Shown piece by piece: positions 8,807 through 17,927 of a stretch of DNA of 43,122 nucleotides. The stretch is from Bacteroidales bacterium. Lineage in GTDB: Bacteria; Bacteroidota; Bacteroidia; Bacteroidales; JAADJA01. The stretch spans positions 1 to 43,122 of the forward strand of contig JAGQVE010000003.1 in assembly GCA_020438105.1 (NCBI GenBank). The letters are read 5' to 3'. Under the pieces are notes generated by a model that was not told where the DNA came from, did not search any database, and saw nothing but the letters and a program-made list of their open reading frames with translations. Numbering within the stretch: the first letter of the stretch is position 1; every line of letters starts with the position of its first letter. The translations under genes and the position numbers were made by a program.

Positions 8807-9778
8807 TTATTCAAACTGCTTTATTTCTGTAGCATCAAACCCCCTCAAAAATTCATCTATTTTCATCCTTTTTTTGCCTTGAAGTTGAACCTCGGTTAGA
8901 TAAATTATTCCATCACTGGTGAAAATGCCCAGTTGTTTTTTATTGTCGGTACTGATTGATCCCGGAGTTTTAGCAGATTGGTTTTCCATTCGTTGGGTTT
9001 GAAATATTTTCAGGTTTAGCAACTCGTTGTTTTTTAGTCTGATCAGTGAATATGCACAAGGAGACGGGCTCATGCCACGGATGAAATTGTAAACTTCGAT
9101 GGTTGGCTTATTCCAATTGACCTTGCAATCCTCCTTGAAGATTTTTGGGGCCTTTTTCATGGATTCGCCCATACTCATAAGTTCTGTCTGTGGAATAGGT
9201 TCCACCACTCCGGAAATAATCGCATTTACGGTTTTTACAGCCAGTTTTGCTCCCAACATCATTAATCGGTCGTGTAATTCTCCTGCTGATTCATTGTCAT
9301 TGATGGTAATTTTTTCTTTGAACAGAATCTTTCCAGTATCAATTTCTTTGTCAATAATAAAGGTGGTAACACCAGTTTCCTTTTCACCGTTGATCACAGC
9401 ATGGTTTATTGGCGCAGCACCGCGATATTGTGGCAGAAGCGATGCATGCAGATTGATGGTTCCGAGTTTTGGCAGCGCCCAAACCGATTCCGGCAGCATC
9501 CTGAAAGCCACAACCACTTGCAGGTCGGGTTGAACTTTTTTGAGTTGGAATTGAAAATCAGGATCCTTTAAATTTACGGGCTGAAGAACTGGGATTTCAA
9601 ATTTAAGTGCTGCTTCTTTTACCGGCGAGAAACGTATTTTCTGCCCTCTGCCGGAGGGTTTATCGGGTGCGGTGATTACAGCTGCCACATGAAAGCCTTC
9701 ATGAACCAGTGCTTCCAGGGTTGGAACAGCAAAGCCAGCAGTTCCCATAAATACAATTGTTGGACTTTTCATAAACAT
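8807..9778 (-). CDS. fmt: Methionyl-tRNA formyltransferase
   Basis: Adds a formyl group from 10-formyl-tetrahydrofolate to Met-tRNA(fMet) for initiation. At 323 residues it matches E. coli Fmt. It opens with IVFMGTAGFAVPTLEAL. The catalytic triad is visible as Asn109 and His111 in INLHASLLPQYRGAAPIN and Asp147 in DKEIDTGKI, equivalent to E. coli N106, H108 and D144. The C-terminal OB-like tRNA-binding domain runs from about 210. The start could be the ATG at 9778 or the one at 9772 (MKSPTIVF); the latter agrees better with the family N-terminus. It is separated from the TPR gene upstream by a terminator and is not beside def here. Confidence 0.96.
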   Translation of the reverse strand: MFMKSPTIVFMGTAGFAVPTLEALVHEGFHVAAVITAPDKPSGRGQKIRFSPVKEAALKFEIPVLQPVNLKDPDFQFQLKKVQPDLQVVVAFRMLPESVWALPKLGTINLHASLLPQYRGAAPINHAVINGEKETGVTTFIIDKEIDTGKILFKEKITINDNESAGELHDRLMMLGAKLAVKTVNAIISGVVEPIPQTELMSMGESMKKAPKIFKEDCKVNWNKPTIEVYNFIRGMSPSPCAYSLIRLKNNELLNLKIFQTQRMENQSAKTPGSISTDNKKQLGIFTSDGIIYLTEVQLQGKKRMKIDEFLRGFDATEIKQFE

Positions 9779-9788
9779 GTTCAGATAA

Positions 9789-9817
9789 AAAAACCTGTTC
9801 GAATTGAACAGGTTTTT
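9789..9817 (-). terminator. Intrinsic terminator downstream of the TPR gene
   Basis: CCTGTTC (9794-9800) pairs with GAACAGG (9806-9812) around a 5-nt loop. A/T tracts extend the stem on both sides and supply the U run on the leftward transcript. It separates the TPR gene from fmt. Confidence 0.8.
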
Positions 9818-9837
9818 AAAATTAACTAAAATATCTT

Positions 9838-10530
9838 TTAAAGCTCACCAAGTTTTGATTTTACCCTTGCGATATATTTATCCATGTCCCTGGCTTCTCT
9901 TGATCTTGGAAAATCTTGTTTGATCTTTTCGTATGTATCAAGTGCTTTCTTGTCTTCTTTGTTTAATTCGTAGGCCCAACCAGCTTTCAATAAAAAGCTA
10001 GGGGTTACCAATTCGTTGTTATTGTATTTTGCGGCTTTTTCGTAATAGCTGATGGCTTTGTCAATATTACCTAATTGCATGTAAGCATCTCCGATCGCTC
10101 CGTCGGCCATAGCAGGTACAATCATATCGCTACCACTAAAGTCTTTCAGATGATCGATTGCTTCTTCATACTCACCTTTTTCCATATAACACAAACCGGC
10201 ATAATAACTGGCAAGGTTTCCTGCTTTTGTAGAGCCGAAATCAGCAATAACGTCTAAAAAACCATAATTTTCGCCGTCACCAACTAAAGCCAAATCAATG
10301 GAATCCTGCATAAAATACTGTTCAGCCATATAGATAGCTTCATTGGCCGATTTTTCTTTAGGGAGCTGGATAAATTTACGATATCCGAAGAATAACAATA
10401 CAACCACGATAACTGCGCCTATAAAGTAGCTGATCATTCGCTGGTTGTTTTCAATAAATTGTTCTGTTTTACTTAACGCCGATTCTACCGCTTCAATCCG
10501 TTCCTCGGCTGCATCTTTCTTTTTTGCCAT
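9838..10530 (-). CDS. Membrane-anchored tetratricopeptide repeat protein
   Basis: A 230-residue protein with a charged cytoplasmic N-terminus, one transmembrane helix (about 33-50, ISYFIGAVIVVVLLFFGY) and a periplasmic TPR region (about 65-225). TPR-like helices include LASYYAGLCYMEKGEYEEAIDHL, AMADGAIGDAYMQLGNIDKA and AGWAYELNKEDKKALDTYEKI. The layout resembles the YfgM/TPR_21 family, membrane-tethered TPR proteins linked to the Sec translocon and envelope chaperones. That specific link is family-level inference, since TPRs are generic scaffolds. It is divergent from argS and transcribed alone, ended by the hairpin at 9789-9817. A TATCTTTG box lies about 22 bases upstream of the start (10552-10559). 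Confidence 0.85.
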   Translation of the reverse strand: MAKKKDAAEERIEAVESALSKTEQFIENNQRMISYFIGAVIVVVLLFFGYRKFIQLPKEKSANEAIYMAEQYFMQDSIDLALVGDGENYGFLDVIADFGSTKAGNLASYYAGLCYMEKGEYEEAIDHLKDFSGSDMIVPAMADGAIGDAYMQLGNIDKAISYYEKAAKYNNNELVTPSFLLKAGWAYELNKEDKKALDTYEKIKQDFPRSREARDMDKYIARVKSKLGEL

Positions 10531-10662
10531 GATGGTTTACAAATTTGGGCGCAAAGATATATTTTTTTACAATAAGTAGGAATATTAATAAAGATTAGAT
10601 TCAATTAATTTGAAATTCAGGGTTGTGTGAACTATTCGGCGTGATATATTTTGAAATTGAAT

Positions 10663-10670
10663 TAATTTTG
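10663..10670 (+). promoter_or_regulatory. Possible argS -7 box
   Basis: TAATTTTG matches TAnnTTTG and lies 16 bases before the argS ATG, implying a very short leader. No TTG sits at the expected -33 position, so this is only a weak call. Confidence 0.3.
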
Positions 10671-10686
10671 CCGCAAATTTTAGCAT

Positions 10687-12477
10687 ATGATAGATCAATT
10701 GATTTCGCAAAAAACAATTGAAATTGTTGAAGAACTATATGGCGTAAAGCCGGATCCTACTATTTTACAAATTGAAAAAACAAACCGGGATTTTGAAGGT
10801 GATCTAACCCTGATCGTATTTCCTTTGTTAAGGATTTCGAAAAAGCCACCCCATATTACTGCTGAAGAAATTGGAGGTAAGCTTGTTGAGAAAGTTGATA
10901 CAATTGATCGTTTTAATGTAGTTAAGGGTTTCCTGAATCTCAGTCTCGCGTCTGATTATTGGCTTAGCTTTTTAAAACAAAATGTTAAAAAGGAGGATTT
11001 TGGGTTTGCCCATCCGGATGGCAATAAACCAGTGATCATTGAGTATTCATCTCCCAATACCAATAAACCCATCCATTTGGGACATATTCGGAATAACTTG
11101 CTGGGTTTTTCTTTGGCCGAAATTCTAAAAGCCAATGGTAAAAATGTTATTAAGGTCAACCTGATCAACGACCGGGGAATTCACATTTGTAAATCGATGC
11201 TGGCCTGGCAAAAATATGGTCATGGTGAAACACCTGAATCTTCAGGTACTAAAGGCGATCACCTGGTTGGAAAGTACTATGTTCTGTTTGATAAAAAAAA
11301 TAAAGAGGAGGCTAGTCGGTTAATCAAAGCAGGTTTTTCTGAGGAGGATGCGGCTTCCCAAACTTCATTAATGAAAGAAGCCAAGGATATGCTGTTGAAA
11401 TGGGAAGCTCACGATCCTGAAGTTTTGGAAATCTGGAAACAGATGAATGGGTGGACATATGCAGGGTTCGAGGTTACTTACAAAAGGCTTGGGGTTGACT
11501 TTGACCAGATAAATTACGAGTCAGAAACCTATTTGGCCGGTAAAGCCATGGTGGAAGATGGACTTTCTGAAAATATTTTCGCAAGGCATGATGACGGATC
11601 GGTTTGGGTTGATTTGCGCGATGAAGGGCTTGATGAAAAATTGCTTTTAAGGAGTGACGGAACATCCTTATATATTACCCAGGATTTGGGAACTGCGCAA
11701 AAACGCTATGATGAATTTAATCCGCAGCAAATGATTTATGTTGTGGGTAACGAGCAGATTTACCATTTTGATGTTTTAAAGAAAATTTTTAAAAAATTGG
11801 GCAGGCCCTGGTTTGAAATGATCTATCATCTATCTTATGGAATGGTTGAGTTGCCCCATGGCCGCATGAAATCAAGGGAAGGAACAGTTGTGGATGCTGA
11901 TGATTTAATGGATGAAATGTATCTCACAGCTAAAAAAACCACTGAAGAATTAGGTAAAACTGATGATTTTACGGAGGAAGAACGAGATCAGTTGTACAAT
12001 ATCCTGAGTCTTGGGGCGCTGAAATACTATATTCTTAAAGTTGATCCTAAAAAGAACATGCTTTTCAATCCAGATGAATCTATTGATTTTAATGGTAATA
12101 CAGGGCCTTTTATTCAATATACCTATGCCAGGATCCAAAGTATTTTTCGCAAAGCAGCGCAAAAACCACAAGGAATATTAGATGCTGTAAATTATCAATC
12201 CATTGAATTATTACCTGTTGAAAAGGAAATTATTCAGAAAATTTCGGTTTTCCCGGAAGTTGTGAAACAAGCAGGTGAGCAATATAGTCCGGCACAAATT
12301 GCCAATTATGTATTTGATTTGGTAAAAACCTATAATCACTTCTATCAGGATACACCCATATTGAAGCGTGTTGATGAAGCAACCAGCCAGTTCAGAATGG
12401 CATTAAGCTTTTTTACAGGGACAGTAATTAAAAAATGCATGAATTTATTGGGAATTGATGTTCCGGATAAAATGTAA
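10687..12477 (+). CDS. argS: Arginyl-tRNA synthetase
   Basis: Class I aminoacyl-tRNA synthetase that charges tRNA-Arg in the cytoplasm. At 596 residues it is close to the usual 550-600. An N-terminal Arg_tRNA_synt_N (Add-1) domain (about 1-100) precedes the catalytic core. The HIGH signature is HLGH at 130-133 in SSPNTNKPIHLGHIRNNL. The KMSKS region is the ArgRS-type variant HGRMKSREGTVVDADDL. The DALR anticodon-binding domain is C-terminal, with GNTGPFIQYTYARIQSI and a final RMALSFFTGTVIKKCMNLLGI. It starts at the ATG at 10687. It ends 8 bases from the convergent CDF transporter stop, with no hairpin. Confidence 0.97.
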   Translation: MIDQLISQKTIEIVEELYGVKPDPTILQIEKTNRDFEGDLTLIVFPLLRISKKPPHITAEEIGGKLVEKVDTIDRFNVVKGFLNLSLASDYWLSFLKQNVKKEDFGFAHPDGNKPVIIEYSSPNTNKPIHLGHIRNNLLGFSLAEILKANGKNVIKVNLINDRGIHICKSMLAWQKYGHGETPESSGTKGDHLVGKYYVLFDKKNKEEASRLIKAGFSEEDAASQTSLMKEAKDMLLKWEAHDPEVLEIWKQMNGWTYAGFEVTYKRLGVDFDQINYESETYLAGKAMVEDGLSENIFARHDDGSVWVDLRDEGLDEKLLLRSDGTSLYITQDLGTAQKRYDEFNPQQMIYVVGNEQIYHFDVLKKIFKKLGRPWFEMIYHLSYGMVELPHGRMKSREGTVVDADDLMDEMYLTAKKTTEELGKTDDFTEEERDQLYNILSLGALKYYILKVDPKKNMLFNPDESIDFNGNTGPFIQYTYARIQSIFRKAAQKPQGILDAVNYQSIELLPVEKEIIQKISVFPEVVKQAGEQYSPAQIANYVFDLVKTYNHFYQDTPILKRVDEATSQFRMALSFFTGTVIKKCMNLLGIDVPDKM

Positions 12478-12485
12478 TGAAAAGC

Positions 12486-13382
12486 TCAGGCATGTTGCGA
12501 AACCAAATCTTTATGGTCGCAATGATCAAACTCCGGTTGGAGGGTAACATGCTCAATGTGGTAATCCCGGTATAAAATAGTTCTGATCTTGTTTAAATTA
12601 TTTTCTACCTCGCTGAGTTTTAAATCCTTGATGAAGTCGATATGAGCTTCAAAATGAATTTGATGATCCGTTAACTGCCAGGCGTGAACGTGGTGAATAT
12701 TAGCGACATCAGGAAGTTTGCATATTTTATTTTTAATTGATTCAATCTCAACTTCTGACGGAGTAAACATCATCAATACCCGCATGCTCTCCATTAAAAT
12801 TTTCCAGGTGCTAAATATTATGTATCCTGCGATTAATAGAGTAAGCAAGCCATCAAGCCAATAAATTTCATAAAGTTTTATGAGTACACCACCCAACAAA
12901 ACTGCAATCGAGGTAAACATATCCGTAAGTAAGTGGATGTAGGCGGATTTAATATTCAGACTGTGTTTTGAATCATGATGCAAAATCCAAACACTTATAC
13001 CATTGAGCACAATACTTAGTCCGGCGAGCCAAATCACCCAAGATGACTCAATTATTTGCGGATTTAAAAATCTTTTTACAGCTTCAATGATAAGGTAAAC
13101 AGCAATTACGATCAAAGCAGCAGCATTAATAAATGCGGCCATCATTTCAGCCCTTTTAAAGCCAAAGGTTTTTCCGGTAGTATTTTGTTTTAATGATAAT
13201 TTTGTTGCTACCCAACTAAGCACGAGGGCTAATACATCGCTCAGGTTATGTAAAGCATCACTCAGAAGCGAAATACTGCCGGATATTATTCCTCCGATAA
13301 CCTGGCTAACCGTAATAATTAAATTTATTGCAATCGCTGTTAATAGTTTTATTCCCTGCTGGTGTTGATTCAATTGATGCAC
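12486..13382 (-). CDS. Cation diffusion facilitator (CzcD/ZitB-type zinc transporter)
   Basis: Inner-membrane antiporter that exports divalent metal, probably Zn2+, in exchange for protons. It has 298 residues, six predicted transmembrane helices over about 12-190 and a cytoplasmic ferredoxin-like domain (about 205-285). The two pairs of metal ligands that define zinc CDFs are visible: His45/Asp49 in SDALHNLSD (TM2) and His150/Asp154 in HLLTDMFTS (TM5). The C-terminal domain has HHVHAWQL and a histidine-rich tail (DHCDHKD). The frame opens with a GTG at 13382 and no ATG lies before the first helix, so GTG is taken as the start. No metal-responsive regulator is adjacent. Confidence 0.93.
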   Translation of the reverse strand: MHQLNQHQQGIKLLTAIAINLIITVSQVIGGIISGSISLLSDALHNLSDVLALVLSWVATKLSLKQNTTGKTFGFKRAEMMAAFINAAALIVIAVYLIIEAVKRFLNPQIIESSWVIWLAGLSIVLNGISVWILHHDSKHSLNIKSAYIHLLTDMFTSIAVLLGGVLIKLYEIYWLDGLLTLLIAGYIIFSTWKILMESMRVLMMFTPSEVEIESIKNKICKLPDVANIHHVHAWQLTDHQIHFEAHIDFIKDLKLSEVENNLNKIRTILYRDYHIEHVTLQPEFDHCDHKDLVSQHA

Positions 13383-13620
13383 AGATTGTTTCAGTTTGTT
13401 TTTCTGTTAAAAATTGTTTGATAACTTATGAACACCTGTAAATAAAAACTGTTTAAATTAATGATTATATTTGTAGTGATTATAAATAAGAAAGAATCAT
13501 CCAGTTTTCGAAACCGAAATTGAATTTTTTCATGTTTATAGCAACGAAAATAGTTATCAAAATGTCTGTAACTTTTTACTTGATTATGGATATAACTTAT
13601 ATTTATTAATTAGGTAATCT

Positions 13621-16600
13621 ATGTCTAAAGAAAAATCAATTATGAACAAAAGCTTTGTACACATGAAAAAGTTTTTATATCCCTCATTGCTATTGATGGC
13701 CTTTTTGGTAGGGTTCAATCAATTACAAGCACAATCATTAACACTCACTCCCGGAACATTAAACATTGGGCCCATCTTAACTGGTCAAGAATCAGCTGAT
13801 GGAGCACATTCATTTACTGTTGCAGGAAGTGGGTATAACCCGGGAGAAGCAATTTATGCAGACGCTCCCAGTAGCCCATTTACGCTTTCATTAACCGGAG
13901 GAGCCGGAACTTATCTGTCAAGTGTTATCTTTAATGCTGATGGATCAGGAAATGTGAGTCAAACCGTTTATGTAAAGTATGCTCCTGCCGTTGGTGGGCC
14001 TGTTTCGCAGCAAGTTTCTGTTTACGAGTTTCAAACCTTTGTTTTTAAATACAAAGATGTTACTGGTATCGGAACTGCTCCGGAGATGTTGCTCGAAGGT
14101 CGTGAATCAGGTAGTGACCCCTGGGAAGAAGTGGTAGATGGTTCTGACACTCCATTTGTAAGTAATGGTACTAACTTTGGCGAAGCACTTTACAGTATTG
14201 AAACTGTTGACAGAACTTTCCAAATAACCAATAATCTACCCCTTGGTGGATTAAATGGTAACTTGGTATTATCTGAATACGATGTTTCAAAATATGTTCA
14301 AATTTCAGGAACACATGCCAATCAGTTTTCCGTTACTGTTGAGCCCTCTACGCCTGTTACATTACCCTACGGAACAACAACCTTTACTGTTAGGTTTGAG
14401 CCTACTTCCTATGGTATTAAAACTGCAACGTTGAGTATTGCAAACAATGATCCGAATGAAAATCCTTACAACTTTACTATTACCGGTAAAGGTACTGTTG
14501 AGCCTCCGGGAGCTCCTACAGCCGATGCTGCAACCCAGATTGACAACAACAGTTTTTATGCAAACTGGACTGTAGGTGGCGGTGGTATTACCGAAGGATA
14601 TCTTTTGGATGTTGCTACCGATAATCTTTTCATCGATTTTGTTACCGGATACGAGGCAAAATATGTTGGAAATGTTACCACCAGGCTGGTTACTGGTCTT
14701 GATGCTAATACGATGTATTATTACAGGGTAAGAGCTCTCAACATCGGTGATACTTCCGATTATTCCAATACCGCTTCTTTATTAACAGCTTCTGGAGTTC
14801 CATTGGCACAATCGGCATCTAATATTGATATTGATGCATTTTATGCTAACTGGAGTTTTGTAACAGGTGCAACAAGCTATCGACTGGATGTAAATACATC
14901 ACCTGATTTTACCGGAACAGTAATTTACAGTGACCATACAGTGACCAATACATATTTATATATCACTGGATTAACAAGTGGAACTACTTATTATTACAGG
15001 GTCCGCTCATATAACGGTAATTCTAGCGAAAATTCAGCAATTATTGCGGTGGTTACAAAACCTGATACACCAACTGCAACTGATGCAACAAATATTGACT
15101 ACAACAAATTTACTGCACATTGGGATCCTCCTGCAGGCGGTGCCCCTGATTTCTATAAACTTGACGTTTCTACCACCAACTTGTTTACCACTTTTGTAAT
15201 TGGTTATGAAAACTTAACGGTTAACAGTACTTCAAAAGTGGTAACTGGTTTAGCACAAAATACTACTTATTATTATCGTTTACGTGCAGTAAATGTAAGC
15301 GGTGTAAGTAGTAACTCTAACACCATTATGGTTACTACCTATACCAGTAATCTTACTGCTACCTGGACAGGTGCTGTTTCTACAGCCTGGAATGTTACAG
15401 GAAACTGGGATACCGGAATTCCTTCCAGTATAACGGATGTTACAGTTCCAAATGTTTCAAATCAACCGGTTGTGTCAATTAGTTCGGTTTGTAATGATTT
15501 TAACATGGATCCTTTAACTCAGCTTACAGTTAATAATGGAGTTACACTCACAATTAACGGCGACTTAATGATGAATGCAAGCGTTGCAGGTGAAGCTTCA
15601 ATCGTTGAATATGGTGGGTTATCAGTTTTAGGAAATACCAGTGTTGAACAGTATATTGAAGGTAGCAGATGGAATTTTGTTTCATTCCCTACCGATATGC
15701 CAAATACAAGTGTTTTCGATACGCTTTTCCTGCGTTATTGGTCAGAAGCCGATGCACAATGGTATTATATTCTTGATCAGGATTCTACTTTATCTGTTGG
15801 TGTAGGCCTAGAAGCATATACTTTAACTTCTACTGGCGATACTATCATTACCTATGATCAGGGAGATTTGAATACCGGTTCTATAAATCTACCGGTTAGC
15901 TATTCAGGTGCAGCAGGTGGCTGGAATGCCGTAGGTAATCCTTATCCATCAGCAATTGATTGGGATGATGCCAGCTGGGTTAAAACAAATATTGACGCAT
16001 CCGTATATGTATGGGATGGAACTCAGTACTTGTTCTGGAACGGAGCATTTGGTTCATTGACTGATGGTATTATTCCAGCATATCAATCCTTCTTCTCACT
16101 TACTTCTGCTTCAAGTCCTGCATTGCAGGTTAACAACGGAGCACGGGTGCATGGCCCATCGCCATACAAAGGCAGTGAGATAAATAATCTTATTGATGTT
16201 CGCGTAGTAGGAAATGGATATGATGATATCACCTATATCAATTTCAATTCAAATGCTACAGCTTTATACGACAATCAATTTGATGCTAAAAAGCTTTTCG
16301 GAATTGATGAAGCTCCTCAATTGTATTCAATTGTTGAAAATGATATTCTTGCCATCAACACACTTCCTGAATATTTCCCGGGAATGGTTATTCCATTGGG
16401 TCTTAAAGTTGGAGCTGATGCTGAATATACCATTAAAGTTTCTAATCTGAGCAGTTTTGAATTCCCGGTAACAGTTTATCTGGAAGACCTGGTAACAGGT
16501 GATATGGTTGATTGTCAGGCAGAGGATGTATATAACTTTAATGCTGTACCAGGCGATGAAGACCAAAGATTTTTGTTGCATTTCATGGCATTGACCGGTG

Positions 16601-16842
16601 TAGATAATCCGATTGCTAACCCTGTTGAAATCTACAGCTATAACAGTAGCGTTTATGTTAAAAATGTGACCGACGCCAGTGCATCAATTACAATTAGTAA
16701 TATTGCCGGACAGTCAGTTTATAGCGGAAAACTTGAAAATACTTCTGTAAATAAAATTGATCTCAATTTAAATACGGGATACTATGTTATTAGCGTAGTG
16801 ACTGATTCGGGTATTTCAACCGAAAAAGTATTTATCAAGTAA
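13621..16842 (+). CDS. Large T9SS-secreted protein with Ig-like (HYDIN) and three FN3 domains
   Basis: Secreted or surface protein of 1073 residues. The signal peptide core follows Met15 (MKKFLYPSLLLMAFLVGFNQ, cleavage after QAQ near 38); the starts at 13621, 13642 and 13663 cannot be separated. Domains: a beta-rich N-terminal part; an ASPM/HYDIN-type Ig domain (about 185-292, ending PYNFTITGKGT); three fibronectin III repeats (about 297-390, 393-480, 483-575) sharing TYYYRVRA-type strands; a TWTGAVSTAWNVTGNW module (about 580-650) common in Bacteroidota exoproteins; then a long region with GGWNAVGNPYPSAIDWDD. The last about 85 residues look like a T9SS type A sorting domain (ITISNIAGQSVYSG to STEKVFIK). 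No catalytic motif is recognised; adhesion or matrix binding is likely. A TATATTTG box sits at 13466-13473, 148 bases upstream. Confidence 0.87.
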   Translation: MSKEKSIMNKSFVHMKKFLYPSLLLMAFLVGFNQLQAQSLTLTPGTLNIGPILTGQESADGAHSFTVAGSGYNPGEAIYADAPSSPFTLSLTGGAGTYLSSVIFNADGSGNVSQTVYVKYAPAVGGPVSQQVSVYEFQTFVFKYKDVTGIGTAPEMLLEGRESGSDPWEEVVDGSDTPFVSNGTNFGEALYSIETVDRTFQITNNLPLGGLNGNLVLSEYDVSKYVQISGTHANQFSVTVEPSTPVTLPYGTTTFTVRFEPTSYGIKTATLSIANNDPNENPYNFTITGKGTVEPPGAPTADAATQIDNNSFYANWTVGGGGITEGYLLDVATDNLFIDFVTGYEAKYVGNVTTRLVTGLDANTMYYYRVRALNIGDTSDYSNTASLLTASGVPLAQSASNIDIDAFYANWSFVTGATSYRLDVNTSPDFTGTVIYSDHTVTNTYLYITGLTSGTTYYYRVRSYNGNSSENSAIIAVVTKPDTPTATDATNIDYNKFTAHWDPPAGGAPDFYKLDVSTTNLFTTFVIGYENLTVNSTSKVVTGLAQNTTYYYRLRAVNVSGVSSNSNTIMVTTYTSNLTATWTGAVSTAWNVTGNWDTGIPSSITDVTVPNVSNQPVVSISSVCNDFNMDPLTQLTVNNGVTLTINGDLMMNASVAGEASIVEYGGLSVLGNTSVEQYIEGSRWNFVSFPTDMPNTSVFDTLFLRYWSEADAQWYYILDQDSTLSVGVGLEAYTLTSTGDTIITYDQGDLNTGSINLPVSYSGAAGGWNAVGNPYPSAIDWDDASWVKTNIDASVYVWDGTQYLFWNGAFGSLTDGIIPAYQSFFSLTSASSPALQVNNGARVHGPSPYKGSEINNLIDVRVVGNGYDDITYINFNSNATALYDNQFDAKKLFGIDEAPQLYSIVENDILAINTLPEYFPGMVIPLGLKVGADAEYTIKVSNLSSFEFPVTVYLEDLVTGDMVDCQAEDVYNFNAVPGDEDQRFLLHFMALTGVDNPIANPVEIYSYNSSVYVKNVTDASASITISNIAGQSVYSGKLENTSVNKIDLNLNTGYYVISVVTDSGISTEKVFIK

Positions 16843-16870
16843 ATAAATGACATTTAGTTATTTAAAGAAG

Positions 16871-16897
16871 AGCCTCCCGGTTAAGGGAGGCTTTTTT
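16871..16897 (+). terminator. Intrinsic terminator after the FN3 protein gene
   Basis: AGCCTCCC (16871-16878) pairs perfectly with GGGAGGCT (16885-16892) around a 6-nt loop, followed by a T run. It lies 28 bases after the stop codon and insulates the next operon. Confidence 0.9.
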
Positions 16898-16958
16898 ATT
16901 TTCAGGTCATCTTTTTTACCTAAATTTATGCTCTATTTTTTCCATGCTATAAACGACT

Positions 16959-17921
16959 ATGCAAATACAGAAAGCCCCTTCAGAAAGGGTCATACTTCGA
17001 ACACTTGCTTATTACGATATATTTAAATATCCGCTAACCGAAAAAGATATTTCAGAAGGATTATCGCTGGATGAGAATACGGCAAACGAATATCGAAACA
17101 CGCTGGATCATTTAACCAAAAAAGGTATAATATATAAGTTTGGCGATTATTATTCGCTTACCAATGATGAGCGTTACGTTCATCAACGAATTAAAGGTAA
17201 TATGCGTGCCGGGCAGTGGATGAAAAAAGCACATCGTTTTAGCAGGTTGATTTCTCATTTCCCTTTTGTTAGGAGTGTTTCCCTTTCAGGCTCCCTGTCC
17301 AAGGGATTTATCGGCGAAGACCCCGATATTGATTATTTTATAATTACCGAACCCAATCGACTTTGGTTAGCCAGAACCATGCTGGTGGTTTTTAAAAAGG
17401 CATTTCTTTTTAATTCACATAAATACTTTTGTATTAATTATTTTATTGATACTGAAAATTTGGAAATTGAGGAAAAGAACCTCTTTACAGCAACCGAGGT
17501 CAAAACGCTGATACCAGTATATGGGGAACAGGTTGCCCGCGATTTTTTTAGTGAAAATAATTGGATCAGAAAGTATTACCCAAATTTTAAAGTCAATGGG
17601 CTTGAAAGTATCCATGTAGCCCGTTCCAGCGTTATGAAACGTGTTTTTGAATTTTTGTTGAATGGAAAGCATGGGGAATGGATGGATAACAGGTTTATGG
17701 ATATCACAGTAAATCACTGGTATAAAAAATTTCAAAATAAATACAGTGATGAGGAGTTTAACCTGGTATTTAAATCCAACAAAAAGATTTCCAAACATCA
17801 CCCCCGGAATTTTCAGAAAAAAGTCTTGATTGAATTCAATAACAGATTGATGGAGCTTAGAAAAAATTACAATATTGATATTGAGCCGGAGCCATTGGTA
17901 TTGAATAATAGAAAATTGTAA
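16959..17921 (+). CDS. Nucleotidyltransferase-fold protein with N-terminal winged helix
   Basis: First gene of the six-gene operon, 320 residues. Residues about 8-70 form a winged-helix-like unit (ILRTLAYYDIFKYPLTEKDI, then LTKKGIIYKFGDYY). A Pol-beta-type nucleotidyltransferase core follows: SLSGSLSKGF places the Gly-Ser at 111-112, and DPDIDYFII supplies the acidic pair Asp123 and Asp125. The rest is helical with basic stretches (KKISKHHPRNFQKKVLIEF). The fold is fairly secure from the GS-DxD pattern; the substrate is unknown and might be a sugar phosphate, lipid precursor or RNA. It is separated from the next gene by 6 bases. A possible TAAATTTA box lies at 16921-16928. Confidence 0.75.
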   Translation: MQIQKAPSERVILRTLAYYDIFKYPLTEKDISEGLSLDENTANEYRNTLDHLTKKGIIYKFGDYYSLTNDERYVHQRIKGNMRAGQWMKKAHRFSRLISHFPFVRSVSLSGSLSKGFIGEDPDIDYFIITEPNRLWLARTMLVVFKKAFLFNSHKYFCINYFIDTENLEIEEKNLFTATEVKTLIPVYGEQVARDFFSENNWIRKYYPNFKVNGLESIHVARSSVMKRVFEFLLNGKHGEWMDNRFMDITVNHWYKKFQNKYSDEEFNLVFKSNKKISKHHPRNFQKKVLIEFNNRLMELRKNYNIDIEPEPLVLNNRKL

Positions 17922-17927
17922 GCAATA

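Noticed and set aside
14978..15199. Rightward 73-codon frame inside the FN3 protein gene
   Set aside because: Out-of-frame reading of FN3 repeats, with low-complexity Leu/Ile-rich text and no start signal.
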